Assembly: GCA_963773735.1 (NCBI GenBank)
Contig: CAVZCK010000017.1
Span: 124,001-188,000 of the forward strand
Direction of reading: 5' to 3'
DNA length: 64,000 bases
Source of the DNA: CAVZCK01 sp963773735
GTDB taxonomy: Bacteria; Pseudomonadota; Alphaproteobacteria; Rhizobiales; Rhodomicrobiaceae
Positions 8,546-17,370 of the stretch are shown one piece after another; positions within the stretch are counted from its first letter, which is position 1, and each line of letters opens with the position of its first letter. Both the position numbers and the translations under genes were made by a program. The notes below the pieces were generated by a model. The model worked only from the letters and a program-made list of their open reading frames with translations, was not told the DNA's origin and did no database searches.

Positions 8546-9982
8546 GTGGGAAATTTTCAGGAATTTTCATGCGACAGGAACTCATGGACCGAGTTCGTGG
8601 CCGGTCTGACCGTGTTCTTCACGATGGCCTACGCGCCCTTCGTCAACGCTCTCGTCCTCGGCGATCCCAAAGTCGGCATGCCTGAAGGGCCGGTCTTCTA
8701 CGCAACCTGTCTCGCCGCGGCGATCGGGTCGGCGCTTTGCGGCTGGTATGCGAAGACGCCGACGGCACTGGCGCCGGGCATGGCGTTCAATGCCTTCATT
8801 GCCCAATATATGAAGCAATCCGCCCTGACCTGGCCGGAGGTGCTGGCGGTCTGCTTTTTCGTCGGCCTCGCGCTGCTGCTGATGTCGCAAAGCGGCTTCC
8901 GCAGAAAGGTCATCGAGGCCATCCCGAGGCCGATCAAGATCGCCGTGATCGGCGGCATCGGCGCTCTGCTGGCCGAACTCGCGATCAGCATCGTCTTTCC
9001 GCACGAGCAGCAGAATTCGGCGCAGCACTCTGTGCAGCATTCGGACAAGATGACCTACCTGTTCGTTTTCGGCGTCGTCGTCATCCTCCTGCTCAACGTC
9101 ACCTTGCGGAACTATGCAAAGAAATTCGAGGCCGAGAAGCGTCCGAGGCTCGCAAGAACCCTGGACCTGCTGGGGCGCTCCGGCCTTCTCATCTCGGTCA
9201 TCGCCGTCGCCGCCGGCTTCCATCTCCTTGGCATCGAGGCGGCAACCGTCCCGACTGACACCTGTTTCTGGCCCTGGACCTGCCAGCCGGGCAGTTTCAG
9301 CAAGATCGGCGGCTTGAGCGGCCATTTGCTCGCGGCCATTCCCTTCGCGATTTTCATCATTTACATGCTCTTCGCCGATATCGCGGGCAGCCCTTATCAT
9401 CTCTTGCCAAGCGATGAGCCCGATCGCGACGCCAAGATCGACCGGTCCTATATCGTTGATTCCGCCATGAACATGATTGCCCCGATCTTGGGGACGACGC
9501 CGGTCGTCTTCTATGCCGAGAACAATGCGGGCAAGCTGGTGGGCGCCAAATCCGGCGCGACCGCCTATTGGGTGGCCGCCTGCTTTCTGCTGCTTGCCGG
9601 CGTCGGCGCGCTGTTCTCCTATCTCGGCAAGCCGCTTTTCGAGCTGATCCCGCAAATCGCCGTGGCGCCGGCTCTGTTCGCCGTCGGCCTGTTCGTGATT
9701 GCCAGCTCGTTCTCAAATGCCGAGATCTGGCCGGAACCGGGCGTCAGCGAAGAACAGGAAGGCTCGACCGAGTCGTTTCTGCCTGCCGCGGTCTCGATCA
9801 TCCTGACGCCGGTCGGCCTCGAATATGGTCTCGCCGGGGGCCTTCTCGCCTATTATTTCTACTTCATTCTGGTGCCGCAGGCCGCCCAGCCGGCGCACCA
9901 GAAGGTCGATCCGCGGCTGCACATTTTCGCATTCATCGCCTTCTTTGCCATTCTCGTGAAATTGGGCATTACCGCTTCATAA
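8546..9982 (+). CDS. NCS2 family purine/xanthine permease (AzgA-like)
   Basis: 478 residues with about 12-13 membrane segments. The opening SWTEFVAGLTVFFTMAYAPFVNAL and the later LAPGMAFNAFIAQY match the NCS2/AzgA group of nucleobase-cation symporters. The middle contains MIAPILGTTPVVFYAENNAG, equivalent to the conserved substrate-site helix region. The translated start is a GTG at 8546 with only a weak ribosome site; the ATG candidates nearby are out of frame, so the first few residues are uncertain. A soluble-looking insertion with two cysteines (CFWPWTCQ) between helices is unusual. Its 3' end overlaps the convergent LOG gene by six bases. Substrate within the purines is not resolved. Confidence 0.85.
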   Translation: MGNFQEFSCDRNSWTEFVAGLTVFFTMAYAPFVNALVLGDPKVGMPEGPVFYATCLAAAIGSALCGWYAKTPTALAPGMAFNAFIAQYMKQSALTWPEVLAVCFFVGLALLLMSQSGFRRKVIEAIPRPIKIAVIGGIGALLAELAISIVFPHEQQNSAQHSVQHSDKMTYLFVFGVVVILLLNVTLRNYAKKFEAEKRPRLARTLDLLGRSGLLISVIAVAAGFHLLGIEAATVPTDTCFWPWTCQPGSFSKIGGLSGHLLAAIPFAIFIIYMLFADIAGSPYHLLPSDEPDRDAKIDRSYIVDSAMNMIAPILGTTPVVFYAENNAGKLVGAKSGATAYWVAACFLLLAGVGALFSYLGKPLFELIPQIAVAPALFAVGLFVIASSFSNAEIWPEPGVSEEQEGSTESFLPAAVSIILTPVGLEYGLAGGLLAYYFYFILVPQAAQPAHQKVDPRLHIFAFIAFFAILVKLGITAS

Positions 9983-10576
9983 CAGGCCGCGCGTCAGCTC
10001 CGATGCGACCTGCTCTCCGTCGGGTCTTGCCCGCAGGAGCGGAATAACGTCCTCGACGCGCTCGACGATCAGGTTGTTGAGGCCGAGCGCGGAGCTGATG
10101 AAGCCGAGATCGCGCATCTGATCGAACAGGCCGAGCAGCGGATCCCAGTAGCCGTCGACATTGGCGATGACGACGGGCTTGTGGTGATGGCCGAGCTGGA
10201 CCCAGGTGATCTGCTCGACAAGTTCCTCAAGCGTTCCGACCCCGCCCGGCAGCGCGACAAAGGCGTCCGACCGCTCGAACATGAGCATTTTGCGCTCATG
10301 AAGCGACTGTACGTGGATGAGCTCGTCGATCTTCTCCAAGGGCGTCTCGTGAGCGGGCAGATCCGGCGGTCTGATCCCGATCACGCGCCCGCCCGCCTCC
10401 ATGACGGCTTTTGCAATCTCGCCCATCAGGCCGACGCTGGCGCCGCCATAGACCAGCCCGATCTTCTCGGCCGCCATCGCCCGCCCGAGCTTTCTAGCAG
10501 CTTCGGCATAGGCCGGACGCACTCCCATCCCCGCTCCGCAATAGACACATATGTTTTTTATCGCGTTGTGTTTCAT
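9977..10576 (-). CDS. LOG family protein (cytokinin riboside 5'-monophosphate phosphoribohydrolase-like)
   Basis: 199 residues from the ATG at 10576 (MKHNAIKNICVYCGAG). It contains GLVYGGASVGLMG and the signature PGGVGTLEE (residues 110-118) of the LOG/lysine-decarboxylase-like fold, plus ERKMLMFERSDAF. LOG enzymes cleave nucleoside 5'-monophosphates between base and ribose phosphate; the plant-type members activate cytokinins, while many bacterial ones act on AMP. Upstream in-frame sequence to 10858 has no family similarity. It converges on the NCS2 permease gene with a six-base overlap. Confidence 0.9.
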   Translation of the reverse strand: MKHNAIKNICVYCGAGMGVRPAYAEAARKLGRAMAAEKIGLVYGGASVGLMGEIAKAVMEAGGRVIGIRPPDLPAHETPLEKIDELIHVQSLHERKMLMFERSDAFVALPGGVGTLEELVEQITWVQLGHHHKPVVIANVDGYWDPLLGLFDQMRDLGFISSALGLNNLIVERVEDVIPLLRARPDGEQVASELTRGLL

Positions 10577-10892
10577 AGGGTTGATCGATTCTCCATCGCA
10601 TGAAGCCGTACCATTTACCACAGCCCGGGCTTCGGCTTCCCCGTCTGCCGGATATCGGAATATGGTACCGATTGGGGAAAAGTTGATGGCGGGCGGTCTT
10701 GGCCCCTGCCCGCTTTTATGATTAAAGAAGAGAAATAAATGAAAAGAGCCTAATGTCACGCTTGAACGCGGCGCACCTTTGCCAGCAACGGGGGAGACGG
10801 TTTGGATCTGGCTCGGCTGGGGACATGACGGGAGTTCCGTTGAGCCATATCGGCGCATTGATCATTTGGATCGCTAGAAAAGGTTGAGGCCG
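10577..10892. other. intergenic region between divergent LOG and LysM genes
   Basis: 316 bases separating two divergent genes, so it must hold promoters for both. There is an AT-rich block around 10716-10750, but I could not assign confident -35/-10 pairs, operators or an RNA. Confidence 0.5.
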
Positions 10893-12062
10893 ATGCGCAG
10901 AGCGCGGGTTCTTTTTGTCTTACTGGTTCTCATTCTCGGCGCTGTCGGCATTTACGGGATGCGATCCGGCTGGTTCGCTCCATCTGAGACCGGGCAGCCG
11001 GGCGCCAACGAGCCTGGCGCTCCTGCAAGGCAGGCGACCTCTGAAGCTCGTCCGACTTTCGACATCGTCCGCGCCGAGCCTGATGGTTCGGTGGTCATGG
11101 CCGGACGCGCCGCGCCGGGCTGGACGGCCATCGTCGAGGATGAGGGCAAGGAAATTGGCCGCGCCAAGGCGGATGACAACGGTGAGTGGGTGATCCAGCC
11201 GAACACGAAACTCGAAAAAGGCGAGCACGCCCTCGAATTGACAGCCAAGGCCCCGAAAGGCGACCGCACTCTGTTTTCGACGCAGCGGCTTGCGTTGTCT
11301 CTCGCCGATCCGAAGACTGGGCAGCCACTCGTCGCACTGACCGAAGAGGGCAAGCCGACCCGAATTCTGCAGATGCCGCCTCCATCAACTGAAATCGCTT
11401 CCGGGACTTTGGATGCTCCAGGCGCGCCTGGAACGGCGAGTGGAATCCTGCCACGGCCGAGCCCTGAAGCCGTGGCGAGCGCGGCGAACCAGATTGGATT
11501 CGCCTCCGTCGATTATGAAGACGCCGGTGAAAAGAGCATGCTCTATATGAGCGGTCACGCCCAGCCCGGCTCGCGCGTGGCGCTCTATGTCGACAATCAG
11601 CTGGCGGGCACGGTGACCGCCGACGCCACGGGAAGCTGGAGCTTCTCAATTAATGACCCGCTTACCCCCGGCAGCCACCCGCTGCGCGCCGATCTGGTGG
11701 CGAAGGACGCACGCAACGTGCTTGCCAGAGCGGAGGTGAATTTCCGACGTTCGCCGGAGACGACGACAGCAATGCTCGACGGGGACAAGGACGCGAAAAA
11801 TGCCTCAATCTATGGCGAACCGTCTTTGCCATCTGCGAGCGGTGCGGGCAGAATGACGACCGCGTCGCCTGGCTCGGAGGGAGCCGGCCAGGCTGGACGC
11901 CCCGGCGTCATCATCGTCAAGGAGGGCGATACGCTCTGGCATATCGCGCAGCGCTATTACGGCGACGGCATGAAATTCACGCAGATCTTTAAGAATAACC
12001 GCAAGCAGATCCGCGATCCGCACTGGATCTACCCGAACCAGCGCTTCGACCTGCCGGAATAA
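10893..12062 (+). CDS. LysM peptidoglycan-binding protein with Ig-like repeats
   Basis: 389 residues from the ATG at 10893. A membrane anchor or uncleaved signal (VLFVLLVLILGAVGIYGM, residues about 6-23) leads to a Pro/Ala/Gly-rich linker. Two Ig-like modules follow, each with a GRAAPGWTAIVEDEG or GHAQPGSRVALYVDNQ strand pattern and a GEWVIQP/GSWSFSI strand (about 50-135 and 205-285). A low-complexity linker then leads to a C-terminal LysM domain starting VKEGDTLWHIAQRYYGDG and ending IYPNQRFDLPE. This architecture is common in alphaproteobacterial envelope proteins that tether to peptidoglycan. A TTG at 10884 is in frame but the ATG is preferred. Precise role unknown. Confidence 0.85.
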   Translation: MRRARVLFVLLVLILGAVGIYGMRSGWFAPSETGQPGANEPGAPARQATSEARPTFDIVRAEPDGSVVMAGRAAPGWTAIVEDEGKEIGRAKADDNGEWVIQPNTKLEKGEHALELTAKAPKGDRTLFSTQRLALSLADPKTGQPLVALTEEGKPTRILQMPPPSTEIASGTLDAPGAPGTASGILPRPSPEAVASAANQIGFASVDYEDAGEKSMLYMSGHAQPGSRVALYVDNQLAGTVTADATGSWSFSINDPLTPGSHPLRADLVAKDARNVLARAEVNFRRSPETTTAMLDGDKDAKNASIYGEPSLPSASGAGRMTTASPGSEGAGQAGRPGVIIVKEGDTLWHIAQRYYGDGMKFTQIFKNNRKQIRDPHWIYPNQRFDLPE

Positions 12063-12448
12063 GCGACCCTGGCTTTGATCCGCTCATGGCGTTGCCACAT
12101 ATCGGCGGCCGGCCGGAGGTAGAGGACCGAGCCGGCACCGGGATTATGGGGCGGCGCTCTGTGACTCCGCCCGCATCGCTGGTGACCGACAAGGATGATA
12201 GCGCTCCCGCGCAGCTCAAATCCATCGATCAGCCAAATTCGCCGCGCGCTCTGGTGTTTCTCCACGCCGCGCGCAGCCTTGCCTCGCGGATGCACCTGCC
12301 GTGACAATTCATTGGTCCGGTCAGCGGACATCCTCCGGTCAGCTTCGAGCAAGGCAAGGATGCAGAATCGCGGCAAATGCTGAAAGTGATCGAACTCGGC
12401 CGAAAAGGCTATCAACCGGGGCGATGAACTATTGAACGGAGACAGACG
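12063..12448. other. intergenic region, no supported gene
   Basis: 386 bases between the LysM gene and the fliK-like remnant. A 72-codon frame at 12086-12304 has no recognisable domain and no clear ribosome site, so I do not call it. No RNA or repeat was recognised. Confidence 0.45.
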
Positions 12449-13687
12449 ATGACAGCTGCGGCGGGTCTATCATCTGCGTCTGCAACTCGTCCTGCGAGTG
12501 CCGCCAGAAACCCGCCCGAGTCCGGCGGCGAGGAGATCTGCCGATCGGATTCGAGCGAGCTGGCTGCCTTTGCCGAGCTGTTCCCTGAGCTTAAGAGCAA
12601 GGATGAGCTGTCAGGCGAGCCGGCGGCCGCCAAGGACGACCCCGCGCCCGACGACAGTGCCGAGGCTCTCGCGGCGCTGAACTTCTGAAATGACTCATCG
12701 CCGCTGGTTCGGAGAAGACGGCCCACCACCGCCGCCCGACGAGGGCATACAGCGGCGCAATGGGTCCGTTCTGACCCTGCCAATAGTTGACGAGGGATCG
12801 GCGCCTTCGGCGCAAATGCCGGCGACGCCGATGCCGCCATTCGGCGTAAGCGGCTGGTTCGATCCGCAACCGGCGGATGGCAGAGCCGGCGCTCAGCCTG
12901 CCGCATCGGCCGACGTGCGAGTCGAGCGGCTGGACGCCCGCTCCGGGAAAATCCGGCTTCGGCGGCAAGACTGCGGGAGATCGCGAGAGATGCTGGCAAA
13001 GGTTCAGACGGCAGGAGAAGCTAACGGCGGCGCCGCCTGCGTCTACTGCTGCCCCATCCCGGCCGCGGCGGGCCCTACACCTGCCCAGCCCGACCCTCGC
13101 AGCACACTCCCGCCGAGTCTCAATGCGAGCCTGTTCGCGCTGGAAACCGTTCTAGCCAAGGGCGGATCGTTGGACGGCGCACACGCGCAAACGAAGAATG
13201 GCCATCAACTCGGTCCCGTCATGATGAAGGACGTGCGCACCGCCGCCGTCCAACAAGATCCGGGCGGCTCGCCCTTCGCCGGCCATGCAGATCGCCGACC
13301 GGATCGACAGCGATATTCACACCGGCGGGCTGCAGGCGGCACAGCAGCCGGCGGTACCGTCGCGCACCGACAATTCGCCAATGCGCGTGCTGCACATTCA
13401 GCTCGATCCCGATCAATTCGGCCCGCTCACCATCCGCCTTTCGCTCAAGGCCGATGCGCTCAATCTCCAACTTGAAACGCCACGCTAGTGGAGCGAATTT
13501 GACATTTAGTCCGCCTGTCGCGAGCCCGCGCCTCAGACTCATAAAGTTGCGAGTGGTCCGATTCCGGCATTTGCTCTCGAGCGTGCTGCAAGCGGATGCA
13601 AATGCCGGAATGGACCACTAGGAGACGCCCAAGCCGATCCATAACGACCGGGAGCCGTTATCCGGCCTGCTTCGCTCGGCGGGCTAG
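12449..13687 (+). pseudogene. fliK-like flagellar hook-length control gene, decayed and split by a MITE
   Basis: An ATG at 12449 behind GGAGACAGACG opens an Ala/Pro/Ser-rich N-terminus that stops at 12688 and continues in other frames. At 13285-13485 a frame reads QIADRIDSDIHTGGLQAA and then RVLHIQLDPDQFGPLTIRLS and LKADALNLQLETPR, the core strands of the FliK C-terminal domain. After the inserted element, 13622-13687 resumes as NDREPLSGLLRSAG, matching the closing helix of that domain, then hits a stop. FliK is an exported ruler controlling hook length. No other flagellar gene is in the window, so this is an orphan remnant. The N-terminal frames could also reflect sequence errors. Confidence 0.65.
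13486..13620. mobile_element. 131-bp palindromic MITE with TA target duplication, related to IS630
   Basis: The element 13488-13618 is flanked by TA on both sides (13486-13487 and 13619-13620) and starts and ends with GTGG/CCAC. Its right half is a strong hairpin: AGTGGTCCGATTCCGGCAT... at 13552-13574 pairs with 13598-13619 over 22 bp with one bulge. Its left end (TAGTGGAGCGAATTTGAC) matches 19 of 26 positions of the right end of the IS630 copy ending at 33413 when read inward. It carries no coding capacity. It interrupts the FliK-like domain exactly between two conserved segments, which independently supports the boundaries. Confidence 0.7.
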
Positions 13688-13761
13688 GCCCGCGTCTGGC
13701 TCCGGGCGGCGCGTTGCCGCTGATCTCTTTTCGCTCGAAAATTGACACCGGAAAAGCGATC

Positions 13762-14875
13762 GTGTCGGATATTGGAAGTCATCCGGCCGGGAGCCTCAGC
13801 TTGAGCGACAGGCTATATTTGCGTCCCGTAGGCATCGTCTGGGGCGATGCGGCGAGCGACGCCATCGCGGAGGGCGTGGCTCTGCCGGTCGCCGGCGGCC
13901 CCGCGGCCTGTCTTGGCTTTGAAGTCACCGAGGGCGAGCCTGGTCGTGCGACGCGCCGTTTCGCGAGCGCCAGTGATCTGGCGGTGAGCCTGGATGCTTC
14001 GGTGAAAGGCATTCTCGAAAGGATCACAAGCCCGCGCCAGCCGGTTGCCGGCCTGGGTTTCGGCCGCCCGGTGGTCATGGGCATCGTCAACGTGACGCCG
14101 GACAGCTTTTCCGATGGCGGCGACTTCGCTGTCGCGGAAACGGCGGTTGCCCATGCGCGCCGTCTCGCAGCCGAGGGTGCAGCCATCGTCGACATCGGCG
14201 GCAAGTTGACGCGGCCTGGCGCGGAAGCCGTCGATGAGGCCGAAGAGCTGCGCCGTGTGCTGCCCGTCCTCGACGGTCTGCGCGACCTGCCCGCCGCCAT
14301 CTCCATCGACACGCGCAAGGCCGCTGTCATGAGGGACGCGGCTGCAAGAGGCGCAAAGATCATCAATGACGTCTCGGCGCTGACGCATGATCCGGCCGCC
14401 CTGCCGGCCGCCGCGCAGCTCGGCCTTCCCGTCATTTTGATGCACGCCAAGGGCGATCCGCGCACGCATGCAGGACGAGCCGGCCTATGCTGACGTGCTG
14501 CTCGAAGTCTATGATTTCCTCGAAGCGCGGATTGCGGCTGTCGAGGCGGCGGGAATTCCGCGGCGGAAGCTCATCGCCGATCCCGGCATCGGCTTCGGCA
14601 AGACGATCGATCACAATCTTAAACTGCTGGCCGGCATCGGCCTGTTTCACGGCCTTGGCGTCCCCGTGCTGCTTGGCGCATCACGCAAGCGCATGATCGG
14701 CACGATGACGGGCGAGACCAATCCGAAACGCCGCGCCCCCGGCAGCATCGGCATAGCCCTCGCGGCGGCGTCACAAGCCGTACAGATCTTTCGCGTGCAC
14801 GATGTCGGCGAGACGCGCCAGGCGCTCGATTGCTGGTTCGCATCCGCTTCCGGGCGCTGGCAGGGCCGAGCTTAA
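13762..14875 (+). CDS. folP: dihydropteroate synthase (one frameshift)
   Basis: DHPS condenses p-aminobenzoate with 6-hydroxymethyl-7,8-dihydropterin pyrophosphate to give dihydropteroate in folate synthesis. The protein has the rhizobial-type N-terminal extension of about 100 residues (LRPVGIVWGDAASDAIAEG) and then the TIM barrel with MGIVNVTPDSFSDGG, DIGG, SIDTRKA and KIINDVSAL. The second frame continues MQDEPAYADVLLEVYDFLEA, LIADPGIGFGKT and LLGASRKRMIG. One extra base near 14467 (ACGCATGCAG for ACGATGCAG) breaks the frame. The GTG at 13762 is preferred, with GGAAAAG upstream; a TTG at 13714 is possible. It precedes glmM, a conserved order in alphaproteobacteria. Confidence 0.9.
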
Positions 14876-15112
14876 CAAGAGAGGACTGGAGCGACTGTAA
14901 TTATTTGAGAAGATAATTTACTAGAAACTTAACTTGCACAATGATATACGGCCTCCGCTCGGTGCCTCAAGAACGAATTTTTTGTTTTGATAAATTGTGC
15001 TTTCCTGCGTGGCGTTATCAAATTAGACTGTGAAATTCTGACAAGCTTCATCTTGAGATTACAGTCAATTTTCTTCTTGAAGGCTTAAACTTAGCGGCTG
15101 GAGACGCATTCA

Positions 15113-16468
15113 ATGTCGAGCAGACTTTTCGGCACGGACGGCATTCGTGGCCAGGCGAACTCCCATCCCATGACCGCCGAACTCGCGATGAAGGTCGGCA
15201 TGGCTGCGGGGCATCTCTTCACCAAGGGCGATCATCGCCACCGGGTGGTGATCGGCAAGGATACGAGGCTGTCCGGCTATGTCATCGAGTCGGCGCTGGT
15301 GTCCGGCTTCACTTCGGTCGGGATGGACGTGTTCCAGCTCGGGCCGATGCCGACCCCGGCGGTCGCCATGCTCACGCGGTCGCTGCGCGCCGATCTCGGC
15401 GTGATGATCTCGGCTTCACACAATCCGTATCAGGACAACGGCATCAAGATCTTCGATCCGGAGGGCTTCAAGCTCTCGGACGAGATCGAGGCGCGCATCG
15501 AAGACATGATTGCGGGCGGGGTGTCTTCCCTGCTCGCGGCGCCGGATAAAATGGGCCGGGCCAAGCGCATCGACGGCGTCTTCGACCGCTATATCGAATA
15601 TGCCAAACGCACGCTCGACAGGTCCATTCGCCTCGACGGCCTCAAAGTCGTCATCGACTGCGCCCACGGCGCCGCCTATCGCGTCGCGCCGCAATCCTTG
15701 TGGGAGCTGGGGGCGGACGTCGTTGCGCTCGGCGTCACCCCTGACGGTTTCAACATCAATCGCGATTGCGGCTCGATGTCGCCCGATGCGCTGTGCCGCA
15801 AGGTCCGGCAGGTCGGAGCGAATATCGGCATCGCGCTCGATGGCGATGCCGACCGCGTCATCATCGCCGACGAGAACGGCGCAATCATCGATGGCGATCA
15901 GCTTCTCGCGGTCATCGCCGCCACCTGGGCCGCCGAAAAGCGTCTCGTGGGTGGCGGCGTGGTGGCGACGGTGATGTCGAATCTGGGCCTGGAGCGCTAT
16001 CTCGCCGGGCTGAAGCTGCAGCTGCTGCGCGCGCCCATCGGCGACCGCTATGTGGTCGAGCGCATGCGTGCGGAAGGCTACAATCTCGGCGGCGAGCAGT
16101 CCGGCCATATCGTCATGACCGATTACACCACGACCGGCGACGGGCTTGTCACGGCGCTGCAGATTCTGAGCGTCGTCATCACCAGCGGCAAGCCGGTCAG
16201 CGAGGTTTGCAAGCGCTTCGATCCGGTTCCGCAGGTCACCAAGAGCGTGGCGACCAACGGCGCCAAGCCGCTGGAAAATCAAAGCGTGATCTCGATCATC
16301 GAACAGAACCGCCAGCGGCTCGGCAATCAGGGCCGGCTGCTGATCCGCCCGTCGGGCACCGAGCCGGTGATCCGCGTCATGGCGGAAGGCGACGACGAGA
16401 CGCTGGTCGCCTCCGTGGTCGGCGATATCGTTGAGGCGCTGGAGACAGCATCCACGGCGCACGCCTGA
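15113..16468 (+). CDS. glmM: phosphoglucosamine mutase
   Basis: 451 residues, intact and of normal length. It converts glucosamine-6-phosphate to glucosamine-1-phosphate for UDP-GlcNAc and hence peptidoglycan and lipid A. The N-terminus LFGTDGIRGQAN, the phosphoserine loop ISASHNPYQDNGIK (Ser102), the metal loop ALDGDADRVI, the sugar-binding GEQSGHI and the C-terminal phosphate loop RPSGTEPVIRVMAEG are all present. The 237 bases before it are AT-rich, unlike the rest of the window, and probably hold its own promoter even though folP lies upstream on the same strand. Confidence 0.97.
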   Translation: MSSRLFGTDGIRGQANSHPMTAELAMKVGMAAGHLFTKGDHRHRVVIGKDTRLSGYVIESALVSGFTSVGMDVFQLGPMPTPAVAMLTRSLRADLGVMISASHNPYQDNGIKIFDPEGFKLSDEIEARIEDMIAGGVSSLLAAPDKMGRAKRIDGVFDRYIEYAKRTLDRSIRLDGLKVVIDCAHGAAYRVAPQSLWELGADVVALGVTPDGFNINRDCGSMSPDALCRKVRQVGANIGIALDGDADRVIIADENGAIIDGDQLLAVIAATWAAEKRLVGGGVVATVMSNLGLERYLAGLKLQLLRAPIGDRYVVERMRAEGYNLGGEQSGHIVMTDYTTTGDGLVTALQILSVVITSGKPVSEVCKRFDPVPQVTKSVATNGAKPLENQSVISIIEQNRQRLGNQGRLLIRPSGTEPVIRVMAEGDDETLVASVVGDIVEALETASTAHA

Positions 16469-16481
16469 AGGGATCGGGTCG

Positions 16482-17213
16482 CTACGCCCATCCCCCGGCG
16501 ACCGGCAGGACATGGCCGGTCACAAAGCCGCAGCGGCCGCTGGCAAAGACGGCGATGAGTTCCGCCACCTCCTCCGGTTCGCCGAGCCGGCCGAGCGGAA
16601 TGTTCTTCAGCATCTTGGCGAGAGCGTCCGCATTGGCGAGCAGTTCCGGCGGGAAATAATCCGGATTCTTGATGTAGTTCGGCGCGATTGCATTGACCGA
16701 AATGCCGTGAGGGGCAAGCTCGCGCGCAAGGCTCGGCACCATCGCATTCGCAGCGCCTCTCGCCGCGGCATAGGTGGAATAGTTGGGAATGCCGGTGAGC
16801 GGGGCGGCGGAGGACATGATGATGATCCGGCCGGTCCGCTGCCGTTTCATGATCGCCGCGGCCTTGCCGATCAGCGTATAGGGCCAAACAGCGAGGGCTT
16901 CGAGCGTCCGGCGAAACTCGTCCGGATCAGCTTCGTCGACCGGCGCACGGATCGCGGGATAGGGGTCGTTCGAGACAAGAGCATCGAGACGGCCGAAGCG
17001 CTCTTCGACTTCGGCGGCGATCCCGGCCGGCTCCGTCGCGGCGACGACCGCGGCACCCGGCATCTCGGCCGCGAATGCGGCGCGCGCCTGCGGATCGGCA
17101 AAGGCGCGGTCGTGGCAGACGACGGTCATGTCCTCGCGCAGCAGCCGCTTCACCGCCGCCGGCCCGATATAATGCCTCACGTGTGTAATCAGCGTAACCG
17201 GCTCCATACCCAT
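16482..17213 (-). CDS. probable halohydrin dehalogenase (haloalcohol dehalogenase, SDR-derived)
   Basis: 243 residues with an SDR-like fold, but the dinucleotide glycine motif is absent. The N-terminus reads TLITHVRHYIG, matching the T-x4-F/Y-x-G nucleophile-pocket motif (Thr10, Tyr15, Gly17). The catalytic pattern is S-x12-Y-x3-R (Ser135, Tyr148, Arg152 in STYAAARGA), with Arg replacing the SDR Lys. VCHD, ALVSNDPY and NAIAPNYIKNPDYFPPELL also resemble HheC-type enzymes from memory. These reversibly convert vicinal haloalcohols to epoxides plus halide. The ATG at 17207 is an alternative start. It converges on glmM and is divergent from the rhomboid gene. Activity and substrate are untested; a divergent SDR with Arg is the alternative. 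Confidence 0.8.
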   Translation of the reverse strand: MGMEPVTLITHVRHYIGPAAVKRLLREDMTVVCHDRAFADPQARAAFAAEMPGAAVVAATEPAGIAAEVEERFGRLDALVSNDPYPAIRAPVDEADPDEFRRTLEALAVWPYTLIGKAAAIMKRQRTGRIIIMSSAAPLTGIPNYSTYAAARGAANAMVPSLARELAPHGISVNAIAPNYIKNPDYFPPELLANADALAKMLKNIPLGRLGEPEEVAELIAVFASGRCGFVTGHVLPVAGGWA

Positions 17214-17333
17214 GGCTTAAATCCATCCCGTTTCGAACGATCGCCTGCCCGTCCGCCGCCAAACGCCAGCCCACCTTTGCACAGGCCCCACATCCAGCGT
17301 GCGTTTGCGCGGCCGGCAGTGCATCATATAAAC

Positions 17334-17346
17334 TGAACAACGTTCA
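17334..17346. promoter_or_regulatory. palindrome TGAAC-N3-GTTCA in the divergent region
   Basis: TGAACAACGTTCA at 17334-17346 lies 25 bases before the rhomboid ATG and 121 bases from the halohydrin dehalogenase-like start. Odd-spaced GAAC/GTTC palindromes are typical of TetR-family operators. No TetR gene is adjacent, so the regulator is unknown. Confidence 0.4.
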
Positions 17347-17370
17347 ATAGGGCGGCTCTGGAGGGGCAGA

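Noticed and set aside
12086..12304. 72-codon frame downstream of the LysM gene
   Set aside because: No ribosome site, no domain, and not obviously biased codon use; listed only as unassigned sequence.
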